Below, one piece after another: positions 1 to 11,670 of a stretch of 64,000 bases of DNA. Location of the stretch: NCBI RefSeq assembly GCF_050947335.1, contig NC_134995.1:6858501-6922500 (forward strand), written 5' to 3'. A program made the translations under genes and the position numbers. A model generated the notes under the pieces. That model did not search any database. It was not told the origin of the DNA and was given only the letters and a program-made list of their open reading frames with translations. The DNA is from Megachile rotundata. Lineage: Eukaryota; Arthropoda; Insecta; Hymenoptera; Megachilidae. Numbering within the stretch: position 1 is the stretch's first letter; each line of letters starts with the position of its first letter.

Positions 1-217
1 AAGTAGAACTTTCCGATAAAGCTGAAGTTCACTTCAACAAAATGCTTTCCCGATATTTAACGAACGCTGCGTTCTACTTACGTAGCTGTATCTACATTCA
101 TTCTACAGAGAGAAATTTTTAAATTAACCTTAACACTGGCAGGAAGTAGCCTGCAAGCTTTCGGCGCTACAGTTTTCTGTCTGCAAGATGTCTGTTTAAA
201 GTTAAGAAGCAGAAAAT
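1..217. other. Unique AT-rich sequence, nothing recognised
   Basis: Non-repetitive DNA at the window edge. No long open frame, RNA gene or repeat is visible. Confidence 0.5.
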
Positions 218-700
218 TTAGGAATTTTAAAGTTTGGAATTTGGAGGTTTGACGTTTAGAAAGTTTGTACTTGGAAATGAGATATTTCTTAACTTAAGTG
301 TAGATGAATATGAAAATTTTAGAATTAAAAAATTTGAAAAGTAAAATTTTAGAAATATGAGATTTGAGAGTTAAAAAACTTGAAAAGTAGAATTTTAGAA
401 ATATGAGATTTGAGAGTTAAAAAACTTGAAAAATTAGAGAAACTTGAAAACTAAAAAATTTGAGAAATTTGAGAGTTAAAAATTTTCAGAATAAAAAAAT
501 TTCGAAAATGCAAAAATTCAAAATTGAAAATTTTCCGATCTTACAACTCCAAAAATTCGAACATATAAAACTTTGAAAGGTTAACAAATTTGGCAATATA
601 AAAATGAAAAACTTTGACAATATAAAAATTGAAAAAAATACAAAATTTGACAAAATATAAATTTGAAAGATTTCAATTTCGCACACTTAAAAATATAAAA
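218..700. repeat. Purine-rich degenerate array, 46-bp period in the core
   Basis: The + strand is strongly A/G-rich, built from variants of TTTGAGAGTTAAAAAACTTG. At about 326-470 three copies line up with a 46-bp step (the TTGAAAAG core recurs at 334, 380 and 426). Towards 700 the array decays into looser A-rich words. Minus-strand frames here are phenylalanine/isoleucine-rich translations of the repeat and are not genes. Confidence 0.75.
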
Positions 701-1260
701 AAATCCTTCCATCTCTAAACTTTCCATCCTCAACAAAAGTCTGCCATTCTCCAGATACATGACCACACACTTTCCCAAGAGTCGGCCATATATCCGGACC
801 TCGTACATCAACCATATTTTTACGGATCGGAACAACACGGGTTCACCAACTTCCTGTTGAAAAACAAGAAAGAGAAAGGACCAGTGAAACAACGAGACGT
901 ATTTACAGTAGATGGACAAACTGGAGCTGTTTGTTTCGATGCCTTGGTGCCATCGTTTGTCTTAATTGTTTACTCAGTTTGCCTTTTAACCCGTGCAACG
1001 ACTCCATCGCTAGTATTGCGACTGTTATTCGCCGGGTTGGTCCGTGTATATCGGCCGTTCATCGGATTTCCGGTGCGGATTTGTTTGCCCGCAAAGTTTC
1101 GCCGCACTACATCAGAGGCGGGCAATTCAGCTGTTGCGAAACCCTTCGTCCGCAACTTCGTAGACGCGATTCCGCACGCCAGGCGTTACGTATGCCACAT
1201 TTGCACTTTGATATCCAGTTTAAACTATAGGTCGCTGGAAAAATGGCCTTTTGAGAGATG
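701..1260. other. GC-richer unique island without recognised gene
   Basis: Mixed-composition, non-repetitive DNA with overlapping frames on both strands (a 146-codon + frame at 857-1297 and a 61-codon minus frame). None resembles a protein family I know. The + frame runs into the neighbouring tandem repeat, which argues against a real exon. Confidence 0.5.
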
Positions 1261-1735
1261 GAAAGAAACTATGTGGATGATGATCAACTATGGATGAAAC
1301 TATGTGGATAACTACATTATTGTTATAACTACTATTGTACTATAACTACATTTGGAACTTTCAAGATTTGAAGACTCACACACTTGGAAATTTATTAGTC
1401 ACTTATGTGGATGATGACCAACTATGGAGGAAACTATGTGGATGACTACATTATTGTTCATTTGGAACTTTCAAGATTTGGAGACTCAGATACTTGGGAA
1501 TTTATTAGTCAGTTATGTGGATGATGATTAACTATGGATGAAACTATGTGGATGGCTACATTATTGGTCATTTGGAACAAGATTTGAAGACTCAGATACT
1601 TGGAAATTTACAACTCAGTTATGTGGATGATGATCAACTATGGATGAGACTATGTGGATGACTACATTATTGTTCATTTGGAACTTTCAAGATTTGCAGA
1701 CTCTGACACTTGGAAATCTGTTACTCAGTTATTAG
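1261..1735. repeat. Tandem repeat, unit about 110 bp, four copies
   Basis: Each unit reads ATGTGGATGATGATCAACTA, then a second ATGTGGATGACTACATTATT block, then a block containing CATTTGGAACTTTCAAGATT and ACTTGGAAATTTATT. Units start near 1270, 1403, 1515 and 1620. The first carries about 20 extra bases. Each unit also holds an internal half-repeat (ACTATGTGGATGA occurs twice). Confidence 0.85.
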
Positions 1736-2595
1736 TAACGTAGCTAAATCTGTTTTACAACGATGTAATAATCAATAAGTATTTATTTCACATCACGAAA
1801 AATCCCGAAAGAAGCCATCAGCTACATGTCATACAATTTCAAGAATGAGTAGGTATATGTCGTAACGACATAAGTAGATAGCTTCACAAATGTATAAATA
1901 GAGGGTTACATAAACAAAGAAACTGTCAAATCTATCAAATTGTCAAATTGTCTCGACGTTACCCTAAAAATCTCCGTAACAAATCGTGCTTCATCCAACG
2001 CGAATGATGAACGAACTCGCAATTTAATAAGTGTACTTTGCGAGAAAGCTTTTCAGCAATTAGTTATAATAGTTCCCCGAAGTTACGAGAAACCTGGGTG
2101 CTTTTTTTCTAAATTATTGTACAAGTAGATTACCGCCCGGTACCGGCCGCCTCTTCATAAGCAGGATTGGTCCACGGAACGGAACGAACCTCGAAGCCAG
2201 TAGAGAGGCTCGAGTTGTGGCGCAGTCTCATATTTTAAGTCTGGTAGAACAATATTAAAAGTACGGCAGCTGCGCTGTTGGCGATGGAGAAGGGGTAGAA
2301 CTGAAGTGATATCACACAGCCCTCCTCTGGGACAGCTCCATCCTTGCAGTCTGCAAACTACTCCTGCTCTTTTCTCTCCTTACTTTCAGCGTCTCCCTCC
2401 GTCGTTCTCTGTCTTTTACTGAGTCCAACGCACACTTTACAGTCAGTTTCCTATCTCGGAACACGGTTATGCGATAGAGTGGATGGGTATCGATGATTTT
2501 CTCTTCTATGATTTGCTTATCAGAACTAGTAGAAATAGACAAAGCGACTTCGTTAGAAGAAGAAAGGCAACATTTCATGGCTACTTTGTATTTGG
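1736..2595. other. Unique DNA, no gene recognised
   Basis: Mostly AT-rich with a somewhat GC-richer, pyrimidine-rich patch at about 2320-2450. Short frames of 62-105 codons on both strands have no recognisable motif. Confidence 0.45.
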
Positions 2596-3400
2596 TGATC
2601 AGTGTGCAAATTGTGGACTTCAACCTCAAATTGAAGTGCCTTCAAAGTTGTATCTGTACGTCACTGCAGTTGTATCTGTGCGTCACGAGTCAAACTTAAT
2701 TATTCACTGCTACAGTTGATACAAAGAAAGGTAGCTTATATGTTGTCTTTTATATTCAGACATCCTTGACTATGCAAACTAATTGGACTTCGAGTATTGG
2801 AAATTCGAGCAAGATTTATGATATTTATATCTTGAGTGCATCACGAGTCAGATCTAACCACTGCTTCAATATTAAAACGAATGAAGTTGAAATGTTATAT
2901 CTTTGTACTCGGTAATCCTTGACTATGCAATTGGACTTGAACTTCACGTTCAAGTGTATTAAAAATTGCAGTAAGATTTAGTACATTTGCATCTGGAGTG
3001 CGTCAGGAGTCAGACTTAATTATCTACTGCTACAATATTAAAAATGAATACAGTTGAAATATTATATGTGTTTTATAATCAGTAATGGTTCACTATGCAA
3101 ATTGTAGATGGTTTTGAACTTTAAGTTGAAGTATATTAAAAATTGCAGTAAGATTTAACATATTTGAACCTGGAGTGCGTCACGAGTCAAACCTGCCCCA
3201 CTGCTTCAATATTATAACGAATAAAGGTGAAATGTTATATCTGATTTGTTATCAATAACGCTTCAGTACGCAAATTATAGATGGACTTGAACTTCAAATT
3301 GAGGTGTATTGAAAATTGGATTGAGATTTAGCAGATTTCGACCGTGAGTGCGTCGCGTGTCAGACTCGGTGAAGTATGGCTGCCAGTTAAATGAGAGCTG
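2596..3400 (+). repeat. F1 repeat family, tandem, five copies of the core
   Basis: The core GTGCGTCACGAGTCAG recurs at about 2678, 2836, 2998, 3175 and 3348, giving units of 158-177 bp. Each unit also carries a CTACTGCTACAATATTAAAA block, a GTTGAAATATTATAT block and an ACTATGCAAATTGTAGATGG block in fixed order. Units are 70-90 % alike by eye. The same family recurs at 6.0 kb (same strand) and at 12.7 and 33.9 kb (opposite strand). I do not recognise it as a known transposon. Confidence 0.85.
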
Positions 3401-3589
3401 CGTATGAGGTATCTGCCGCTATGTGACGTGGAATCAAACGTATGACAGTGGACTCCGCAGTAATTCGTATTCGAATATAGCAGTATGAATACGTCATTTT
3501 TTATTTGGGAAATTCGGGTATTTTACAGCGTTGAAATTGTTTAAAAATGTGGAACTCATTCTACTCAAGCTATAAAAAATATTTTAATC

Positions 3590-3905
3590 GCTTCAAATTA
3601 AATAACAAACTGTCCCTATTAATTTTTCATCCAGAAATGCTAAAATATCCAAATCATGTCACAGTTTAAATATACCCAAATATTCAACCACATCACTCAA
3701 ATTACACAAGAAACTGTTTAGATTATATCTCTATTGATTTTTCATCCAAAAATGCTAAAACATCCCTCAGGTCATGTCGACACAGTTCAAAAATACCCGA
3801 ATACTCATCACATAAAATCTGATCTAAAAATCTCAATTTCTATAACAATTTTTCTCTCATCCCATTCTACAATATCCCAAAATCGGCCAATCGAAATATT
3901 TCACC
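3590..3905. repeat. Tandem repeat, unit about 116 bp, two clear copies and a decayed third
   Basis: The block TTTTTCATCCAGAAATGCTA recurs 116 bp downstream as TTTTTCATCCAAAAATGCTA, each followed by AAA(A/C)ATCC, CATGTC and ACAGTT. A third, strongly diverged unit follows up to about 3905. Confidence 0.75.
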
Positions 3906-4829
3906 TCTGACAGCTCATCAATTTCTAACCAGATTTAACCCGAGCGTATTCAGATATCGACGCAGGTATCAGCGGATAGTTCCATCATCGCACTAGAATT
4001 TTATCATGATAGTATTTCGAAGGGATCGAGGTAGTTGCAGGTGGACTAGGTCTGTGTTTCTCGGCGAGACCAAGCTCATGGCAAAGATAGCAAGATAGAA
4101 GAAACTCCTTAAGAAGAGTAGTCCGCTTCTTCGCGATCTAGACAAATGCACTCCAGTTGTTTTCCCCGGTTCGTTCCGTTCGGCCTTTATCAAATCTCCT
4201 CTCTCGGAGCCGGTCCGAGGCTTTCCGCAGTTGGGAAGAACTACCCGATAAGGTCTCCTCCACCCTCCTATACAGGGCGTTCTTCAGGAAAAAAGGACGA
4301 AGAACGGGCGCGGGTAGGAGAGTCACGATAAATACTTTCCACCACATCGCAAGACGCCAAACGGGGGAGAGGAGGGTAACACGAGAGCAATCGGGGGGGA
4401 GGGGGCTGGTTGGACGAGGGATGAGTGTACGAGAAGAGCTTCGTTGCATCTTCGTTCGCCTCCCAACGGAGTCGAAAGTTTCCACGCTGAAGGAAGCTCG
4501 AGTAGTTTCACCGATCGAGAGCCTCTCCACCTTCCCCTTCACTCATTCCTTGCGTCGAGAGAAATTTTCTCGTTGCCAGGCGAAGCAGACCTTTTTTGTT
4601 AGTACAATGGCGAATTTCGCTACGTGCTTACCAGAGACGTTGCGACATCTCGGGATACCTTTAATCAAACAGTTTATTGCTACGCGACGATTTACGGCTT
4701 TTGTTAGCTTCAGATCTGCTGCTTCTCGGGAAATAGGTGGAGATTCGTTAGTTTTATAGGAGATTGTAGAGGGTTATAAATTTGGGAGTGCGCTGAAAAT
4801 TTTGGAGACAGGATGTGTTAAGACTTTGG
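3906..4829. other. GC-richer unique island
   Basis: Unique DNA, GC-rich from about 4130 to 4600. A 200-codon frame (4157-4759, +) and a 134-codon frame (4138-4542, minus) overlap each other. Both are arginine/serine-rich with no domain I recognise, as expected from chance in GC-richer DNA. Confidence 0.45.
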
Positions 4830-5262
4830 GGATGCGGATATGTGGAGGAATTTGTGGATGTAGAAATGTGGATGAATTTGTGGATGCGCAGATATGGAGG
4901 AATTTGTGGATGTAGGAATGTGGATGAATTTGTGGATGTAGAGACGTGAAGAAACTTAGTGATATAGGAATGTGGGTGAATTTATGGATGCATGGATGTG
5001 GATGAATTTGTGGTTGTAGGGATGTGGACGAATTTATGGATGTAGGGATGTGGACGAATTTATGGATGTAGAGACGTAGAGAAACTTAGTGATGTAGGAA
5101 TGTGGATGAATTTGTGGATGTACAGGTATGGAGGAATTTGTGGATGTAGAAATGTGGATGAATTTGTGGATGCAAGGATGTGGATGAATTTGTGGATGTA
5201 AGGATGTGGAGGAATTTGTGGATGTAGGGATCTTGAAGAATTTGTGGATATAGAGATTTGAA
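4830..5262. repeat. Minisatellite, 26-bp unit
   Basis: The unit is AATTTRTGGATGTAGGGATG followed by TGGACG (26 bp), with variants in which GTAG becomes GCAA or GTAC. Some units are replaced by an AGACGTAGAGAAACTTAGTG type. The minus-strand serine/threonine/histidine-rich frames at 5034-5318 are only the translation of this array. Confidence 0.9.
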
Positions 5263-6035
5263 TATAGTTGTATAGAGTGTTTGCAAGTAAAATTTGAAAT
5301 CAGAAGAAATGAGAACATATAAACTTGAAGATACAGTTTACAAATCTATGAATACGAAGATATAGTAACTTAAGGACACAGCTATAATCAACAAAAATGA
5401 ACTGTGTCCAAAAATAATTTCCTAAAGCCACCCTAAAGACTCCACCTCGAAAAATTCCTAACCTTACATCGAAACTTTGTACCTCACAAAAAGTATTGTG
5501 AATACACGATAAAGTTCCCAACGTTCCCAAAAGTGTAAAGGAACAAGACCACATGCAGCGTCAAAGATGCATGATTTGGTAAAAAATGCGAGCATTCATC
5601 GTCGCACAACTGTCGATGATGCTCGAGCGTACTTAGTAGCTTGAAAAGAGATCGACACAAATCTAAGCGACTTGCCTCTTTGCTCCGGGCTCAGTCACTT
5701 TGGTACGTGGTATTGATTCTGTTAAGTAGAAAGCATTCAGAGAGGGCGAGAATGGAATGAGGGTGTGAAAGCGTACGCCATTGGTGGCGGTAAACGATGC
5801 GGTTTCTTTCAGAGCCCGACTCGCGGAGAAGCGGTTGAATGAGTAACGCGCTACGATTCGAGGCGTGCATAAGTCGATAAAAACTACATCAATTAGAAAA
5901 GCCCGCTGGTTTACGCTCAAGCTTCTCCGTTTAAAGACGAGACAGAGAATTAAAAGATCCAGTGCGTGTTTTGGCGGTGGTAATTTTTTGTTGCGTGATT
6001 TTTAGGGTGCGCAAACTGTTCATTGATATGATATT
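5263..6035. other. Unique DNA with a GC-richer part at about 5560-5940
   Basis: No repeat or recognisable protein. Minus frames of 84-85 codons carry no known motif. Confidence 0.45.
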
Positions 6036-6372
6036 AATGTAGATGAAGGAAATTAACATTTTATGTCATTCAGTGATGATTTAGTATGTGAATTGGACTT
6101 GAAGGTTAGGTTGAAGTGTATTCAAAATTTGAGTAAGAGCAGTGAGTGCGTCACGAGTCAGATTCGAGTCACGTGAGAAACGAGTCATGGGTCTAATATA
6201 ATATTGATATATGGTAGAGAGAGGAAGTTGATATTTTATATCAATTTTGAACACACTGATGCTTGAGTATGTGAATTATTATTGCATTTAAACTTTAAAT
6301 TGAAAGGTATTAAAAATTGATGTAAGCCTCAGCGTATTTGGACTGAGTGCGTCATAATGCGTCATCGATGAA
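6036..6372 (+). repeat. F1 repeat family, second locus, two copies
   Basis: Two diverged units in the same orientation as the 2.6-kb array. The core GTGCGTCACGAGTCAG is at about 6146 and a decayed GTGCGTCATAATGCG at about 6350. The flanking GAATTGGACTTGAAGGTTAG and GTGTATTCAAAATT blocks match the order in the first array. Confidence 0.75.
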
Positions 6373-7039
6373 GTACAACAAAAAATTAAAAATCACTATT
6401 TCACAATTTAGTTGTATTCTCCGTTAGTTATGGCGATTAGTATTAATTTTATTCATTCTTCATAACAAGTTCTTTTCAGTTAAAAAAAAAGTGACCGAAC
6501 CTTCTCAAGTATAATATCGTTGATTATCAGTAATCGCTAATTATACAAGCCAAAATTATAAAAATAAATTTCGGGAGAAAAAGAACCAGAAAATGATGTA
6601 CTGAAAATATCATTTTTATTATAAAATCGCTATTTAATACTTCACGGTCGACATTATTAAAAATTATGTTTACCCATGTTCGCAGATTGATATCGATGCA
6701 TCGCATGGATAAACGCGATGATGTTTATAATTTTTAACGTGAAACGCATTAAACAGTTAGATTACGAGGGTAAAACCATTATCGAACTTTCGAAACTGTT
6801 ATTGCGTTATTCACACTGGATAGTACGCTGCCTAACGACTTTACAGACCCAACGCTATATGCAAATTGTTTATTATGCTGACACAGCGATTCCATTCAGC
6901 CCCCTTCCATTTTACAACGGATGCAATAAAACGAGGGAACAATCGATGCAATGTTCTATCGAAATTTTACGAGAAAAATATTGAATAAATTTTCTGACAG
7001 AATTAAATGATATTTTTATTATTTTCGTTATTAAGTGTG
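6373..7039. other. Unique AT-rich DNA
   Basis: Non-repetitive. An 88-codon + frame at 6718-6984 has no family I recognise and no supporting signals. Confidence 0.45.
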
Positions 7040-7367
7040 TGTTGACATTATCTTGGTATTTCATATGGACACCATTTTGTATTATGTAGACATCTTGTTA
7101 CATATTAGCATCATTTTGATGCTCTGAGTGGGCACCATTTTATTTTACATTGACGCCATCTTGTTATACGTTGACGACCATTTTGATGTTCCACATGGAC
7201 ACCCTCTTATTTTACATGGACACCATCTTGTTATATATTAACATCATTTTGATGCTCTGAGTGGGCACCATTTTATTTTCCTTTGACGCCATCTTGTTTT
7301 ACATTGACACCATCTTGTTATATTTTGACAACCATCTTGATACTCTACATGACCATTTTATTGCAAC
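7040..7367. repeat. Degenerate array of GACACCATCTTG-type words
   Basis: Variants of ACATTGACACCATCTTGTTA recur every 20-35 bp. A higher-order copy of about 137 bp is visible: CATCATTTTGATGCTCTGAG then TGGGCACCATTTTATTTT occur near 7108 and again near 7245. The same words recur inside the duplicated block at 12.3 and 39.3 kb. Confidence 0.8.
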
Positions 7368-8030
7368 ATGACCTTTGCAATTTATACCAAAAGTTACACA
7401 ATGTTTTAAATTTATACGCAATGATTGCACTATAAATTATTTTCAGTATTTTTTACTCGACTTTGCAAGAAATACTGCAAATTCAACGATGAATTATAGA
7501 ACGTTGTAAATAAATTGTAAGAGTTTATCTTTTCCAATCACGGATGGCAAATTACATTTAAAAAACGCATCACGTTGTATGAAATATGAAACACGCAGCA
7601 GAGTTATGCTGTACACATTATATGAAAAATAAATGAAAACCTGGGTTTTATCACATATGACCAGGGCCGTTATAGAGTTTTTCGCACCCCCGGCACACGA
7701 ATATACATCCCTCATGAAAACAAAAACGAGGGAGATCTCAAAAAACACAATTTTGTAGTTTATCCTAATTCGTATTGTTATATTTTGAGATTGCAAAACA
7801 TAAAATACATTACATTTAAAAAGTCAGTACATAAAAAGAAACATAAAATGTATTAAATAAAATACAATACTATTGAAAAAATCAGTACATAAACGAAATA
7901 CAAAATGAAGCACAATAGAAATAAAAAATATGTGAGTGTACAAAATTATTTTAAGAAATGTACAATTTTTTCAATATCATCAAATATCCTCATAAGGGTT
8001 CTTTCAACGAGTTTATAATTTTGAACATAA
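7368..8030. other. Unique AT-rich DNA with a small internal duplication
   Basis: At about 7800-7915 the phrase AGTCAGTACATAAA is repeated as ATCAGTACATAAA with similar flanks, about 60 bp apart. Nothing else is recognised. The 100-codon minus frame at 7494-7796 has no known motif. Confidence 0.45.
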
Positions 8031-9110
8031 TATTTATTATTGGGAATTCTTTGTGTACAAATTAAAATGAAACAGCCTGTACAGTCAGCACGCGCGATAT
8101 TTTACCCGAATTTTCAGCAGGCCCGTCGCATAATAAACCCACGGTGGAGGGGGATGAATGGACCCGGGTCATCGATATTTTCGTCGAGCTCGGCAAAAAT
8201 AACTTTACGACGGGCAGAATATTTTTTCCCCCGTCGCCGAAAACGGTATTCGCGTAGGAATTTTTTTTGATCGCAAAAAATACGAGAGTACCGTTGTACG
8301 TCCACCCTATTTTCGAGTCCGTAAGCACGCGTGCGCGCGGTGTTTATAAATCATCGTAAAGGCGAACGGGGGTAAAAAATTAATCGCGACAAAAGGAATA
8401 TATCAAACACGGCGAAGCGACACGCAGTGATTAATTAGCACCGGAACCAGACGATTAAAATTCAGATACGGTACGCCTGCGCTAGCAGGACAGACATCAA
8501 GGGAAGTTGCTCAGAAATCGCGCAGATCCATCCGGCCGGATTTTATTCCGTTCCCGTCACTGCCAGTAAATCAAGTCACGTGTCATTTACCCGAATACGT
8601 AATGTATCGCATAAATATACGAGCCACGCACACAGTCACGCATGGACGGACATGCGGAGGGCGCAGAATTTTTTTCCCTCCCCGATCTTCCCCTCCTACC
8701 GCAGGGCACCCCGTCACCCTCTGTCCAGCCCTGAAAACCGCAATCCCTCATCTTTCCCTACATTTACTCGATCCGCAACGGGTGAAACGTAAACTCGTTC
8801 GTTCGCACCCCTGATGCCGTTCGTACACCGCGTAGTGTGGGTGCACACGTGTGTACATGTGAGCGCGGACGATGTGTATAGCTTTTCCTCATCTCTGCTC
8901 GCTCGCGCGACATCGACCGAGATAACGAAATTTCTCCTGGCTTCCACGGAAAAATTGGACCGAACCGAATGTTCCTATTCCGCGACGGATGACATTAACG
9001 ATAACGTCGTTACTTGCTAAATCCTGCGATATACGTAAACGGAACTGTACTGTGTTTCGTGGATAATGGCCCGTTGATGCCTTGCGTGTAATAGATTTGT
9101 GCGAATGACG
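8031..9110. other. GC-richer unique island
   Basis: About 1 kb of CpG-containing unique DNA. Several 60-90-codon frames overlap on both strands, consistent with chance. No splice-bounded exon or domain is recognised, and a regulatory role is only a possibility. Confidence 0.45.
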
Positions 9111-9117
9111 AAACTAG

Positions 9118-9162
9118 TTTGGTTAGGTTAGGTCAGATCAAGTTAGTTTAGGTTTTGGTAAA
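9118..9162. repeat. Short interstitial TTAGG-like tract
   Basis: Reads TTGGTTAGGTTAGGTCAG followed by looser GTTAGTTTAGG words. TTAGG is the usual insect telomere unit. The tract is too short to call a telomere remnant with confidence. Confidence 0.5.
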
Positions 9163-9600
9163 GTTTTCGAGATGGACATTTGTGTAATTTTTAATTATAA
9201 ACATTTTTAGTAATAACTAAAAATTAAAATAATAATGAAAATTATGTAAGTAGGATTTTTGTTTGAGAATAGTTGCGTTTTATGTGCACGTTAGAACGCT
9301 CAACTTTGTAGAAGTTATGATGTGGGCAATAAATCTTCGTGTAAGTGCATGTTAGATCGCCACGCGTTAAATCTCAATGAGTTGTGTTGTTATCTGTTAT
9401 ATCGCCGCGGGTTGGAGAGTTACATGTTGCAAAGCTGATCAATCTTCATGCGTTATGTGATGAAGTGTTCTTTGACTATGTGTAAAGATTGACAAAAATT
9501 GTTATATCGCTACGAGTTAGAGTGCAGTGCATGAAATTAACATGCGTCAAATTACACTGTGTTGTTACCACATTTCGTTGTTTGGAAAGTTAGGTACTGA
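9163..9600. other. AT-rich DNA with weak repetition
   Basis: Three related phrases, ATCGCCACGCGTTA (about 9358), ATCGCCGCGGGTTGG (about 9402) and ATCGCTACGAGTTAG (about 9506), suggest a strongly decayed tandem repeat. No gene is seen. Confidence 0.4.
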
Positions 9601-10160
9601 GAAATTAGCAAAATTAAATTTGGACATTGCAAAATTGCAAAATTGTAAAATTGTAAGATTGTAAAATTGTAAGATTGTAAAATTGTAAGATTGTAAAATT
9701 GTAAGATTGTAAAATTGTGAAATTGTGGAACTGTGGAATTGTGGAATTGTGGAATTGTGGAATTGTGGAATTGTGGAATTGTGGAATTGTGGAATTGTGG
9801 AATTGTGGAATTGTGGAATTGTGGAATTGTGGAATTGTGGAATTGTGGAATTGTGGAATTGTGGAATTGTGGAATTGTGGAATTGTGGAATTGTGGAATT
9901 GTTGAATTGTAAAACTGTAAAATTGTGGAATTGTATAATTATGGAATAGTAAAATTGTGGAATTGTAAAGTTGTGGAATTGTAAAACTGTGGAATTGTAA
10001 AATTGTGGAATTGTGGAATTGTAAAATTGTGGAATTGTGGAATTGAGGAATTGGAAAATTAGAAAATTAGAAAATTGGGAAATTGGGAAATTGGGAAATT
10101 GGGAAATTGGGAAATTGGGAAATTGGGGAATTGGGAAATTGCAAAATTGCAAAATTAAAC
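9601..10160. repeat. 8-bp minisatellite (GGAATTGT) with homogenised sub-blocks
   Basis: At 9725-9905 there are about 23 nearly perfect copies of GGAATTGT. Upstream the unit is a 16-bp dimer GTAAGATT+GTAAAATT. Downstream, GTAAAATT and GGAATTGT types mix, and at about 10070-10140 the unit becomes GGGAAATT. Long + frames (Glu-Leu-Trp-Asn-Cys repeats) and a 195-codon minus frame exist only because 8 is not a multiple of 3 and no stop arises in these phases. Confidence 0.95.
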
Positions 10161-10465
10161 ATTTGGAAAATTGATAATGGGAATATGGGAAATTTGGAAG
10201 ATAGGAAAATTGGAAAACTGAACCCTTGAAAATTTAGAAAATTTGGAAATCCCGAAATTTGGGAATCTATAAATTTATAAATTCATAATTTAAAAAATTT
10301 GAAAACTTGCAAATATAAAAATTTGAATATTTGAATATTTCTACATTACCCCTCATTTTAATTGCAATCAATTTCACCCTAAGCCATATGTATATTTCCC
10401 CTAATGTCCCTAGAATCATTTAACCGTGTACTCAAAGAAAGAATTGCAGCATTGGATTTCATGTC
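10161..10465. other. A-rich decayed flank of the 8-bp array
   Basis: Loose TTGGAAAATT words fade into AT-rich unique DNA. No gene. Confidence 0.5.
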
Positions 10466-10860
10466 GTATTATATCGTAAAATTCGGGGTTAATTGCTTAG
10501 CGTGGTCGCCGTTGTTTATTACCGACAATAACTTTGATTTTATCAATGGCTTAAAGATTATTCCGCCTTGTTTGCTTACGAAAAGTAATGTGGCTTTAGA
10601 ATTCGTTTCGTAGTTTATCGCGAAGTTTGAGGTTAAATGTTCAGAGCGATTGCAGTTGTTTATTACCGGCAATAACTTTGATCTAATCAATAGTTTTAGG
10701 ATTGCTGTGGCTTGTTTGATTAAGGAAGGAAATGTGGCCGTGCAATTCGTTTCATAGTTTATTGAAGTACTTTTGCATCGCTATCGATATCTCGCTGTTG
10801 TTCGTTCCTGATAACTTTGAGGTTATTTTAATCGGCTTGTGAGACATTGTAAGAGTAATT
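10466..10860. repeat. Tandem repeat, unit about 143 bp, three copies
   Basis: GTTGTTTATTACCGACAATA (10511) recurs as GTTGTTTATTACCGGCAATA (10655) and, decayed, as GTTGTTCGTTCCTGATAACT (about 10797). Flanking GCTTGTTTGMTTA and GAATTCGTTTC blocks repeat in step. Open frames on both strands are by-products. Confidence 0.8.
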
Positions 10861-11670
10861 TAATATTCCTTTTACTGGAACTGTTAACAGATTTATTACT
10901 TTTGAGCACTTTAGTATTCGGTTTAAGAGGATTACTACGAAATTCGTTGATTATTGCAAGAAAGTAATTTTATAATAAATCTCTTTTTGAATAATAAAAT
11001 TGATTATTAAATGTTATGCTTTTTATCATTATTATTTGTAATGTAATGTAACTTGAATAAATACATTAAAAGTGTGTATAAAATTTGTTTGTATATAGCA
11101 TTATTTCACAACAAAATGGAGATGGTGAGTTATTCAAAATGGTGGCCCGAAAAGTTGTGCATGACGTTTCTTCAAAATTTCACTAAAGCTCGTTGTTAGT
11201 TTATGAACTGACAGATATTGTCAATTATATCTTCTGTATATAAAATTATGATGAAAGCTTATATATGAACCTGTCCATTCTGCAATTAAAACAGACTCCG
11301 AATACAAAGTACCGAAACAACTTCATATAAATTTTTCCTAGTTGAAGCTACCTTTCTAATAATATCATTCCGAGAACAAAGATGGAATAATATCTCAAGA
11401 CCGAGATAAGAGAAGCTCTTTCAAATCTATTATCATTGTTCACAGTTAGAATCCGTTCAAAAGAAAGGAAAATATCACGAAGCAGCCGTCGTATTAAGAA
11501 GACTCGGCGCGGTTAGATATAGTCGAATCCTTCGCGGTTAGCAGATCTCTGGAAAGCGAAAAAGCCCAAGGAAAAATGAGATACGATGGAGCAGCTGAGC
11601 GTAAAATAGTCCTCGGCTCCGTCTGCCCGAGTACCAGTTACTCACTCTATACAGGTTCCCGGTGCCACGG
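10861..11670. other. Unique AT-rich DNA ending in a GC-richer patch
   Basis: Nothing is recognised in 10861-11440. From about 11450 the DNA is GC-richer and runs without a break into the block that is duplicated at 38.7 kb, so this locus looks like the original context of that block's left part. Confidence 0.45.

Noticed and set aside
9565..10152. Long repetitive frames on both strands (195 codons minus; 62-74 codons plus)
   Set aside because: They translate the 8-bp GGAATTGT array. An 8-bp unit without stops stays open in a 24-bp cycle, so the frames carry no evidence of a gene.
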